From positions 1-5,425 of the forward strand of contig CANNNH010000127.1 of the NCBI GenBank assembly GCA_947505915.1: DNA of 5,425 nucleotides, given 5' to 3'. Below the pieces are notes generated by a model. The model was given only the letters and a program-made list of their open reading frames with translations, was not told the DNA's origin and ran no database searches. Positions 1 through 5,425 of the stretch are shown one piece after another (the first letter of the stretch is position 1; every line of letters begins with the position of its first letter). The stretch is from Comamonadaceae bacterium. Its GTDB lineage: Bacteria; Pseudomonadota; Gammaproteobacteria; Burkholderiales; Burkholderiaceae. The translations under genes were made by a program, and so were the position numbers.

Positions 1-623
1 ACGTAGGTAATTTGTTGATAGGCAATCAAGGTGCAGATGGCGATAACCCCCTTCGCCAAGCCAATGCTATCCAATATGAGGCTCCCACATTGGTTCCTGG
101 CGTGAGAATCGCCCTCACCAAAGTGCTTGCTGGTGCAAACTCAGCCAATGGCGCCCCTAAAACTGCTGACAGCACAGGCTATGCTCTTTTGTATACATCT
201 GGTCCTTTGAACGTCGGCTTCACATCTGACTCCATCAAAGCTCAAAACATAGCTGGAGCAGGCGTAACTGCTGCTCCTACCAGCACCACAAAGTTAACCA
301 CTGTTGCAGCTCAATACGATTTGGGTATGGCCAAACTCACTTACTCTGATGGCAAAATCATGAATAATGGTCGGGGCGTTAAAGCATCTATGACCGGTAT
401 CGCTGTTCCCATGGGCGCAGCAACATTGATGCTGACATCTTCAACTGGCAAAGCCAATACGACAGGTGGTGACACCACGCTCAAAGGCATGCAGTACGGT
501 GGAAACTATGCTTTGAGCAAGCGTACAGTAGCTTACTTGCACATCAACAACAGCACATCAACTAAAGCCACCGTAGACACCAAAGTCAAAGGTTACGGCC
601 TTGGTATCCACCACAGCTTCTAA
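1..623 (+). CDS. Gram-negative outer-membrane porin, C-terminal part (5' end outside the window)
   Basis: The reading frame is open from the first base of the window (codons in phase with base 3) to a TAA at 621-623, giving about 206 residues of a longer protein. A TTG at 12 is in frame but is not a credible start, because the frame continues upstream. The protein is rich in Gly, Thr, Ser and Ala, with alternating polar and hydrophobic stretches typical of amphipathic beta-strands. It ends in GYGLGIHHSF; a C-terminal Phe after an aromatic/hydrophobic strand is the classic signal for outer-membrane barrel assembly, and the ending matches betaproteobacterial general porins (Porin_4-like). Such porins form trimeric diffusion channels of about 350-400 residues, so roughly half is present. 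Neither the signal peptide nor the constriction-loop region can be judged. By eye it is somewhat more AT-rich than the genes that follow. The substrate cannot be inferred. A strong terminator follows, so it is probably the last gene of its transcript. Confidence 0.88.
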   Translation, partial: VGNLLIGNQGADGDNPLRQANAIQYEAPTLVPGVRIALTKVLAGANSANGAPKTADSTGYALLYTSGPLNVGFTSDSIKAQNIAGAGVTAAPTSTTKLTTVAAQYDLGMAKLTYSDGKIMNNGRGVKASMTGIAVPMGAATLMLTSSTGKANTTGGDTTLKGMQYGGNYALSKRTVAYLHINNSTSTKATVDTKVKGYGLGIHHSF

Positions 624-666
624 TCCCCACGCAGGCCTTGTTGCCAGTTAAAGGATAAAGAAACCT

Positions 667-699
667 AAAACCCGCTGCTCACAAGGCAGCGGGTTTTTT
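667..699 (+). terminator. Intrinsic terminator after the porin gene
   Basis: An 8-bp perfect GC-rich stem (CCCGCTGC at 671-678 with GCAGCGGG at 686-693) has a 7-nt loop. The A-run before it (667-670) can pair with the T-run (694-699) that follows. This is the standard shape of a Rho-independent terminator, and it lies 44 nt after the porin stop codon. It separates the porin transcript from pyrC, which starts only 29 nt after the last T. Confidence 0.93.
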
Positions 700-728
700 C
701 ATGGGCGTGTCTGTTAGACAATCAAGCC

Positions 729-1772
729 ATGCCTCAAAACAACCTGATCCTTACCCTTACTCGGCCCGACGACTGGCATGTGCATCTTCGCGATGGCGAA
801 GTCTTGCACCATGTGCTGGCACACACCGCTGCGCAATTTGCCCGTGCGGTGGTCATGCCCAACCTCAAGCCACCCGTCACCACCACCGCACTCGCACTGG
901 CTTACCGCCAGCGTATCTTGCAAGCCTTACCCGATGGCGCGGTTTTTCAGCCCTTGATGACGCTCTACCTTACCGACAATACGCCTGCGAGCGAAATTGA
1001 GCAGGCCCACGACGCTGGTGTAGTGGCTGTAAAGCTCTACCCCGCAGGTGCAACCACCAACAGTGATTCTGGTGTGACTTCCATCGCCCACACTTACAAA
1101 GCTTTGGAGGCCATGCAGCGCATTGGTATGCCTTTGCTGGTGCATGGTGAAGTCACGGATGCAAATATCGACCTCTTCGACCGTGAAGCGGTATTCATCG
1201 ACCAGCACCTCATCCCTTTACGACGCGATTTCCCCGAGCTGAAAATCGTTTTCGAGCACATCACCACCCGCGAGGCTGCGCAGTATGTGGCACAAGCAGG
1301 GCGCTTCACCGCGGCCACCGTCACAGCCCACCATTTGCTCTACAACCGCAATGCGCTCTTCATGGGTGGTGTACGGCCGCATTACTACTGCTTGCCAGTA
1401 TTGAAGCGCGAAGTGCACCGCCAAGCTTTGGTAGATGCTGTCACCTCGGGCAGTGATAGGTTCTTTTTGGGCACCGACAGCGCACCTCACGCCACCCATT
1501 TGAAAGAACACGCCAGTGGCTGTGCGGGCTGCTATACCGCCTTGACAGCGCTAGAGCTTTACGCCGAGGCTTTCGACAGCGCAGGGGCTTTGGACAAGTT
1601 GGAAGGCTTTGCCAGCTTCCATGGCCCCGATTTTTATGGTTTGCCACGCAACACCAGCAAGGTGAGCCTGCAACGCCAAGCGTGGACCCTGCCTGAGAGC
1701 TTGCCTTTTGGACAAACCAGCCTCAAACCTTTGCGGGCAGGGGAGACTGTGGGATGGCGGTTCATTCCCTGA
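729..1772 (+). CDS. pyrC: Dihydroorotase, type II (pyrimidine biosynthesis)
   Basis: PyrC is a cytoplasmic zinc enzyme that interconverts N-carbamoyl-L-aspartate and L-dihydroorotate, the third step of de novo pyrimidine synthesis. The 347 residues match the E. coli-type enzyme (about 348) along their whole length. The binuclear zinc site is complete: H17 and H19 in [12 protein letters not shown], the lysine to be carbamylated K102 in [13 protein letters not shown]139 in LLVHGEV, H177 in FEHITT, and D250 in GTDSAPH. Substrate-side residues R21, N45 and H254 are also present, as are the flexible-loop threonines T109 and T110. The ATG at 729 gives an N-terminus like that of characterised homologues; no good Shine-Dalgarno sequence precedes it. 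The 3' end overlaps the DUF3025 gene by 19 nt, suggesting cotranscription. No purine or pyrimidine regulator site was recognised. The function call is firm. Confidence 0.97.
   Translation: MPQNNLILTLTRPDDWHVHLRDGEVLHHVLAHTAAQFARAVVMPNLKPPVTTTALALAYRQRILQALPDGAVFQPLMTLYLTDNTPASEIEQAHDAGVVAVKLYPAGATTNSDSGVTSIAHTYKALEAMQRIGMPLLVHGEVTDANIDLFDREAVFIDQHLIPLRRDFPELKIVFEHITTREAAQYVAQAGRFTAATVTAHHLLYNRNALFMGGVRPHYYCLPVLKREVHRQALVDAVTSGSDRFFLGTDSAPHATHLKEHASGCAGCYTALTALELYAEAFDSAGALDKLEGFASFHGPDFYGLPRNTSKVSLQRQAWTLPESLPFGQTSLKPLRAGETVGWRFIP
1739..1745 (+). promoter_or_regulatory. Ribosome binding site for the DUF3025 gene
   Basis: AGGGGAG lies 8 nt before the ATG at 1754, inside the 3' end of pyrC. 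It is the reason for placing the DUF3025 start within pyrC, and it allows translation independent of, or coupled to, termination at the pyrC stop. Confidence 0.7.
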
Positions 1773-2524
1773 TAGACCTTGAAGCCTTTCAAAGCTACGA
1801 GTGGTTCAGGCCATGGCATTTGACTGGAGAAGATGTTCTCAATGCATGGCGACAGCAGCCTGATGTCCTGTACGCCTGCTTGGCAGCCAAACAAACAGAC
1901 TTTGTGGCAGTACCACAAACCCTGTTGCCAAGCGATGAAGCCTACGAAGCCTTTATCTACAGAACGCACACCGTACCCACACGCAACAATGCCCACGATT
2001 TTTTCAATGGCTTGTGTTGGTTGCGCTTTCCTCAGACAAAGCAACAACTCAACCGCTTGCAAGCCCAAGCGATTCAAAAAGAAGGTGTGACCGCGCAGCG
2101 TGGAGCGTTGCGCGATGCGCTCACCTTGTTCGACGAAAACGCCGCATTGCTGTGCGCGCCTGAAGTCTTGTGGCAGGCCTTGTATGCACAAGACTGGCAA
2201 GCATTGTTTGTGACGCATCGAAAATCTTGGAAAGATGCACACCTCACGCTGTTTGGCCATGCCTTGCTAGAGAAGTTGCTTAAGCCTTACAAAGGCATAA
2301 CCGCGCATGTTCTTTGTGTGCCTGTGCCAGAAGAAATTCAAGCTGCAGGTGACGCCGCCTTGGATACATGGTTGTCACAGCAAATTCATGCAAATGAAAT
2401 GGAACGCAAACCCTTTTTACCCTTACCCGTTTTAGGGGTTCCAGCTTGGTGGCCAGCCAATGAAGACATGGGTTTTTATGAAGACCAGCAGGTGTTTCGT
2501 CCACAAAAAAAGCAAGGGTATTGA
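1754..2524 (+). CDS. DUF3025 family protein of unknown function
   Basis: The 256-residue protein has no signal peptide or membrane segment and is presumably cytoplasmic. Recognition as DUF3025 rests on conserved blocks in their expected order: [20 protein letters not shown] (residues 81-100), [12 protein letters not shown] (122-133), [11 protein letters not shown] (166-176), and a C-terminal [15 protein letters not shown]...[10 protein letters not shown] block (224-250). The conserved His, Asp, Glu and Trp residues (H81, D82, D127, E128, H169, W233, E237) would suit an enzyme or metal site, but no reaction is known and none is assigned here. The ATG at 1754 is chosen for its AGGGGAG ribosome binding site; it creates a 19-nt overlap with pyrC in another frame, implying cotranscription and perhaps translational coupling. 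The gene ends 66 nt before htpX. The family call is fairly confident; any link to pyrimidine metabolism is only positional. Confidence 0.87.
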   Translation: MAVHSLIDLEAFQSYEWFRPWHLTGEDVLNAWRQQPDVLYACLAAKQTDFVAVPQTLLPSDEAYEAFIYRTHTVPTRNNAHDFFNGLCWLRFPQTKQQLNRLQAQAIQKEGVTAQRGALRDALTLFDENAALLCAPEVLWQALYAQDWQALFVTHRKSWKDAHLTLFGHALLEKLLKPYKGITAHVLCVPVPEEIQAAGDAALDTWLSQQIHANEMERKPFLPLPVLGVPAWWPANEDMGFYEDQQVFRPQKKQGY

Positions 2525-2550
2525 AAAAAACAAAATTACCCTTACCATTT
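2521..2550 (+). promoter_or_regulatory. Possible htpX promoter, heat-shock (sigma-32) like
   Basis: TTGAAA at 2521-2526, overlapping the DUF3025 stop codon, matches the sigma-32 -35 core. TACCATTT at 2543-2550 matches 6 of 8 positions of the sigma-32 -10 consensus CCCCATNT. The 16-nt spacer is at the long end of the accepted range. Transcription would begin near 2556-2560, leaving a leader of about 30-35 nt before htpX. The same bases also make a mediocre sigma-70 promoter (TTGAAA, 16 nt, TACCAT). htpX is heat-inducible in E. coli, which makes the reading plausible but not proven. Confidence 0.35.
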
Positions 2551-2580
2551 TCGACCTCAGGTCAACTTCTTGGCCAGTTC

Positions 2581-2586
2581 AAAGGA
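2581..2586 (+). promoter_or_regulatory. Ribosome binding site deciding the htpX start
   Basis: AAAGGA lies 4 nt before the ATG at 2591. It supports that ATG over the in-frame TTG at 2570, which would add seven residues not seen at the N-terminus of HtpX proteins. Confidence 0.7.
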
Positions 2587-2590
2587 CTTC

Positions 2591-3460
2591 ATGAAACGCG
2601 TCATTCTTCTCATCGTCACCAATTTGGCCGTCATGCTGGTCTTGGGTATTGTGGCCAGCTTGCTGGGTGTCAACCAGTTCCTGACCTCCAACGGACTCGA
2701 TCTCGGCGCATTGCTGGGCTTTGCCATGGTGATGGGCTTCGGAGGTGCTTTCATTTCTTTGCTCATCAGCAAACCCATGGCCAAGTGGACCACGGGTGCA
2801 CAGGTCATTGATCAACCGCAAAACGCTGACGAAGCTTGGTTGCTTGACACAGTGAAAAACTTGTCGCAACGCGCAGGCTTGGAAATGCCCGAGGTGGCTA
2901 TCTATGAAGGTGAGCCCAATGCATTTGCCACAGGTGCATTCCGTAACTCTGCGCTGGTTGCTGTCTCCACTGGTTTACTGCAGGGCATGACCCGAGAAGA
3001 GGTGGAAGCGGTACTCGCACACGAAGTGGCGCACATCCAAAACGGCGATATGGTCACCCTGACCTTGGTGCAAGGTGTACTCAACACCTTTGTGGTGTTC
3101 CTCAGTCGTGTCATTGGCTATGCGGTTGACAGCGCTTTGCGCAAAAACGACGAGGAAAACACCGGACCAGGCATGGCCTACTACATCACCAGCATCGTTT
3201 TAGACATTGTGTTGGGCATTGCCGCCAGCATCGTGGTGGCGTGGTTCAGCCGTCAGCGTGAATTCCGCGCCGACGCGGGTGCAGCCGAATTGATGGGGCG
3301 CAAACAACCCATGATCAATGCCTTGGCTCGCTTGCAACATATGCAGTCAGAGGGATTGCCACCCAGTTTGCAAGCCATGGGCATCACCGGTGGCTTAGGC
3401 AAGATGTTCTCTTCGCATCCTCCTTTGGAAGAGCGCATCTCTGCTTTGCAAAACAGTTAA
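2591..3460 (+). CDS. htpX: Protease HtpX, inner-membrane zinc metalloprotease (M48B)
   Basis: HtpX degrades misfolded or damaged integral membrane proteins, working alongside FtsH in inner-membrane quality control, with its active site facing the cytoplasm. From the ATG at 2591 the protein has 289 residues, close to the 293 of E. coli HtpX, and begins [15 protein letters not shown] as expected. Hydrophobic segments lie at about 4-22, 37-60, 153-177 and 197-219. The catalytic zinc motif HEVAH is at 144-148 with E145 as the catalytic residue. E224 in [10 protein letters not shown] is the likely third zinc ligand. The family blocks NAFATGA (110-116), VAVSTGLL (123-130), NGDMVT (151-156) and the C-terminal HPPLEERI (276-283) are all present. 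It is separated from the DUF3025 gene by 66 nt holding a possible promoter, and its transcript ends at a hairpin inside the convergent gene. Nothing appears missing or broken. Confidence 0.97.
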   Translation: MKRVILLIVTNLAVMLVLGIVASLLGVNQFLTSNGLDLGALLGFAMVMGFGGAFISLLISKPMAKWTTGAQVIDQPQNADEAWLLDTVKNLSQRAGLEMPEVAIYEGEPNAFATGAFRNSALVAVSTGLLQGMTREEVEAVLAHEVAHIQNGDMVTLTLVQGVLNTFVVFLSRVIGYAVDSALRKNDEENTGPGMAYYITSIVLDIVLGIAASIVVAWFSRQREFRADAGAAELMGRKQPMINALARLQHMQSEGLPPSLQAMGITGGLGKMFSSHPPLEERISALQNS

Positions 3461-3468
3461 ATAACTGT
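3450..3468 (-). terminator. Weak possible terminator for the minus-strand unit
   Basis: A perfect 7-bp inverted repeat (ACAGTTA at 3453-3459, TAACTGT at 3462-3468) has a 2-nt centre; read on the minus strand it runs into TTTT (3453-3450). It lies just after the radical SAM stop codon and overlaps the htpX stop. The stem is AT-rich and the T-run short, so on its own it would be a poor terminator. Confidence 0.3.
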
Positions 3469-3472
3469 CATA

Positions 3473-5371
3473 TCAGCGCGATTCGCCCAAGGCTTGGGCG
3501 ATCGCGTTTTTTTTCACCCGAGGCTTAGGAACTTGGCCTTTGGGTAAATCGAACCACACACGCACATCGTCTTCTAGACCTAGCCCGTGCATATAGTTGT
3601 AGATGGCTTTCTTCAAGCCTCGTCCCAACACATCATGGTCAGTGCCTGTGGGGTCTACAAAACCAATGTCGTTTCTCGCAAATGAACCCTCTGGCAAAGG
3701 GATCAATGTGACGCCATAGTCTTGCGGGTTCATGCCCACAGGCGAATGCACGGTGCAAGCAAAGCGGTGAAAAAAACCACTTTGAATGCAACCATGAAGA
3801 AACAGTTGCCTGACATATTCCAAAGCGTCCACCGTGTCTTGCACAGTTTGTGTAGGAAAGCCGTACATCAAGTAGGCGTGAACCAAAATTCCAGATTGGG
3901 AAAACCCGTGGGTTACACGGGCCACTTGGTCTACTGTGACACCTTTTTGCATCAATGCGAGCAATCGGTCGCTGGCCACTTCCAAGCCGCCAGACATGGC
4001 GATGCAGCCACTCTCAGACAGCAGTTCGGCAAGCTCTGGCGTGAAGGTTTTTTCGAAGCGGATATTGCCCCACCAAGAAATATTGATGCGTCTGCGTAAA
4101 AGCTCTTGTGCCATCGCCTTCAAGGCTTTGGGAGGCGCGGCCTCATCCACCAAATGAAAACCACTTTGACCCGTTTCGCCCACGATGCGCTCGATGCGGT
4201 CCACCAATGTGTGTGCAGTCGCTGCGTCATAGCGTGAGATGTAGTCCAAAGACACATCGCAAAAACTGCATTTCTTCCAATAACAGCCATGCGCCACTGT
4301 TAGTTTGTTCCACCTGCCGTCGCTCCACAAACGGTGCATGGGGTTGAGCATGTCTAACAAGGACAAATAACTTTGCATAGGCAAGCCATCCCATGTGGGT
4401 GTGCCTACATCGTCAAACGCAATATCAGGCTCTGCCCAGTGGGTGTACTTCACTTCGGTGTTTTCACGCTTAAAGGTGCGAACCAATCGCTGAGCAGAGC
4501 GTTTACCTTGTAAGTGCTCAAGCAAAGCCAGCAGAGGGCGTTCACCCGCATCCAAGGTGACGTAGTCGACAAAGTCAAACAAACGGGGCTCATTCAATGA
4601 ACGCAGTTCGGTATTGACATAGCCACCACCCAAGACAATTTTTACATCGGGGTGATGTTGCTTAATGGTTTGCGCCATACGCAAAGCACCGTACACCGTG
4701 CCAGGGAAAGGCACAGACAACAGTACCACCTGCGGTTGATGATTCTCAAAAGTTTCAAGTGTCAACGCATGCAGCACTTGGTCGATGAAGGTTTGGGGCG
4801 CAGCTAAAGCCTTGGCCAGTGGGTCAAAGCTGGCTTGGCTGGAAGCCAACGATTCACCGTAGCGCACAAACTCAAACCTATCATCTACCGCATCGCGCAG
4901 CACATCAGCCAAGTCATTCAAAAAAAGTGTGGCCAAGTGCCTTGCGCGGTCTTGCACACCCAAGGAACCAAAGGCCCATGTGAGGGTGTCGTCCTCGGTG
5001 TTGTCCAGAATTGCAAAGCGCGGACCCTCGGGGACAAAACCGCGGGCCGAAATGCGGTGCGCCAAGGTGGGGTCACTTCCTTGCAAAAAAACCATCACTG
5101 GGTCTATGCAATCGACATAGCGCTGCGCATGGTCTAAAAAGCAGTTCACACTGGCGCTGCGTTCATGTACCCCTTGCGTTGTGGCAATGGTTTGAACCTG
5201 CTTCAAACCCTCTGAGCTGAAAATGCGCAGCACCAGCTTTAAAGCCAAATCATCTTGCCGAGCGTCTACGCCCCGAGAACGCAAAAAACCCGTCAAGTAA
5301 GCGCTTGACGGGTAGGGGGTGTTGAGTTGCGTCATGGGCGCGATCAGCGCCAAAACGCGAAAGTCCTTCAC
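3473..5371 (-). CDS. Radical SAM protein with B12-binding-like N-terminal region, function unknown
   Basis: The 632-residue protein resembles B12-binding-domain radical SAM proteins. The N-terminus (FRVLALIAPMTQLNTPYPSSAYLTGFLRSRG, from residue 4) resembles the first strand and helix of a cobalamin-binding-type Rossmann fold. That fold seems to resume at 213-290 (VVLLSVPFPG; IVLGGGYVNTE; DYVTLDAGERPLLALL), so about 160 residues (roughly 45-205) look inserted between the halves. No DxHxxG cobalamin motif was seen, so B12 binding is doubtful. The radical SAM core runs from about 355 to 545. Its cluster cysteines are C363, C368 and C371 (GCYWKKCSFCD), a CX4CX2C spacing. GGLE at 461-464 suits a SAM-contacting strand, and RFACTVHSPVGMNP (536-549) follows. 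The GTG at 5371 is chosen because the first Rossmann strand begins at residue 5 and because GTGA overlaps the upstream stop codon. GGAAGG lies 12 nt upstream, far for a ribosome binding site, so coupled translation is likely. The substrate is unknown. Confidence 0.88.
   Translation of the reverse strand: MKDFRVLALIAPMTQLNTPYPSSAYLTGFLRSRGVDARQDDLALKLVLRIFSSEGLKQVQTIATTQGVHERSASVNCFLDHAQRYVDCIDPVMVFLQGSDPTLAHRISARGFVPEGPRFAILDNTEDDTLTWAFGSLGVQDRARHLATLFLNDLADVLRDAVDDRFEFVRYGESLASSQASFDPLAKALAAPQTFIDQVLHALTLETFENHQPQVVLLSVPFPGTVYGALRMAQTIKQHHPDVKIVLGGGYVNTELRSLNEPRLFDFVDYVTLDAGERPLLALLEHLQGKRSAQRLVRTFKRENTEVKYTHWAEPDIAFDDVGTPTWDGLPMQSYLSLLDMLNPMHRLWSDGRWNKLTVAHGCYWKKCSFCDVSLDYISRYDAATAHTLVDRIERIVGETGQSGFHLVDEAAPPKALKAMAQELLRRRINISWWGNIRFEKTFTPELAELLSESGCIAMSGGLEVASDRLLALMQKGVTVDQVARVTHGFSQSGILVHAYLMYGFPTQTVQDTVDALEYVRQLFLHGCIQSGFFHRFACTVHSPVGMNPQDYGVTLIPLPEGSFARNDIGFVDPTGTDHDVLGRGLKKAIYNYMHGLGLEDDVRVWFDLPKGQVPKPRVKKNAIAQALGESR
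3477..3514 (+). terminator. Intrinsic terminator of htpX, lying inside the convergent radical SAM gene
   Basis: CGCGAT (3477-3482) pairs with ATCGCG (3501-3506), and CGCCCA (3484-3489) pairs with TGGGCG (3495-3500). There is a single bulged T at 3483 and a 5-nt loop. Eight Ts follow directly (3507-3514). It starts 17 nt after the htpX stop codon. On the other strand the same bases encode the last dozen or so residues of the radical SAM protein, the T-run supplying the Lys-Lys-Asn codons. Confidence 0.88.
5283..5313 (-). terminator. Terminator-like hairpin inside the 5' end of the radical SAM gene
   Basis: A perfect 10-bp inverted repeat (ACCCGTCAAG at 5288-5297, CTTGACGGGT at 5304-5313) has a 6-nt loop. 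Read on the minus strand it is followed at once by a T-run (six Ts at 5288-5283, the first paired in the stem). It begins 58 nt after the GTG start of the radical SAM gene and 55 nt after the end of the upstream gene. It has the form of an intrinsic terminator or attenuator in the direction of transcription. Whether it works while the region is being translated is unknown. Confidence 0.6.
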
Positions 5372-5425
5372 GCGGGAAAGTAACCTTCCACAGACAAATA
5401 GCGCTCGCCTGTGTCGTAGTTAAAG
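5368..5425 (-). CDS. C-terminal end of a probable PLP-dependent cysteine synthase family protein (partial)
   Basis: Reading the minus strand from 5424, 18 codons (FNYDTGERYLSVEGYFPA) lead to a TGA at 5370-5368. The GERYLS stretch resembles the end of cysteine synthase (CysK/CysM-like) proteins, which commonly finish with a Gly-(Glu/Asp)-Arg-Tyr-Leu-Ser segment; these use pyridoxal phosphate to make cysteine from an activated serine. Only the tail is visible, so the PLP lysine and substrate loop cannot be checked, and the assignment is by resemblance only. Its stop overlaps the GTG start of the radical SAM gene by four bases (GTGA), which shows that the two genes are closely coupled. The rest of the gene lies beyond the right edge of the window. 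Confidence 0.6.
   Translation of the reverse strand, partial: FNYDTGERYLSVEGYFPA

Noticed and set aside
12..623. Complete small porin-like gene starting at TTG 12
   Set aside because: The frame is open to the left edge, and barrel-type sequence continues upstream of the TTG, so it is the tail of a longer porin gene.
641..671. Promoter for pyrC with TTGCCA at 641-646 as the -35 element
   Set aside because: The best -10 candidate (TAAAAC) is 19 nt away and matches poorly, and the transcript would start right at the terminator.
701..1000. 99-residue plus-strand ORF overlapping the start of pyrC
   Set aside because: It is a different frame of the conserved pyrC region, rich in Arg, His and Cys, with no recognisable motif.
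1634..2260. 208-residue minus-strand ORF opposite pyrC and the DUF3025 gene
   Set aside because: It lies antisense to two recognised genes, matches no family I know, and its Cys/Arg-rich composition is typical of a shadow frame.
2570..2590. TTG at 2570 as the htpX start
   Set aside because: The ATG at 2591 has a ribosome site and gives the normal HtpX N-terminus; the seven extra residues are not family-like.
3722..4347. Three plus-strand ORFs inside the radical SAM gene
   Set aside because: They are shadows of the conserved minus-strand coding region, including the cluster motif, and have no support of their own.
5333..5335. ATG at codon 13 as the start of the radical SAM gene
   Set aside because: It would remove the first Rossmann strand (FRVLALIAP), has no ribosome site, and ignores the GTGA overlap.
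1..5425. CRISPR array, insertion sequence, prophage, tRNA or toxin-antitoxin module
   Set aside because: No spaced direct repeats, transposase or integrase motifs, tRNA-like folds or small paired ORFs with family features were seen on either strand.

Overview
The window looks like chromosomal housekeeping DNA from a betaproteobacterium, most likely order Burkholderiales and possibly Comamonadaceae. This is judged from the porin ending in the residues HHSF, the type II (E. coli-like) PyrC, the DUF3025 protein and the HtpX. It is an inference from protein character; no 16S or other marker is present.

Layout, left to right. (1) Bases 1-623, + strand: the 3' part of a trimeric outer-membrane porin gene whose 5' end lies outside the window, followed by a strong intrinsic terminator (about 667-699). 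(2) Bases 729-3460, + strand: pyrC (dihydroorotase), a DUF3025 gene that overlaps pyrC by 19 nt, then htpX (membrane zinc metalloprotease) after a 66-nt gap with a possible heat-shock-type promoter. (3) Bases 3473-5425, - strand: a 632-residue radical SAM protein with a B12-binding-like N-terminal region. It is preceded by the last 18 codons of a gene that resembles the end of a PLP-dependent cysteine synthase family protein. These two genes overlap by four bases (GTGA) and are probably one transcription unit. htpX and the radical SAM gene converge with only 12 nt between their stop codons.

The pyrC-DUF3025 pair is probably cotranscribed. pyrC carries out the third step of pyrimidine synthesis and DUF3025 has no known function. 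htpX probably also has its own promoter and serves inner-membrane protein quality control. The least ordinary part is the minus-strand unit. The radical SAM protein has a CX4CX2C cluster motif instead of the usual CX3CX2C. Its gene carries a terminator-shaped hairpin with a T-run only about 58 nt after its start codon, and its final codons form the terminator of the convergent htpX gene. No CRISPR array, insertion sequence, tRNA, rRNA or prophage signal was seen, and there is no gene-free stretch over 300 bases.
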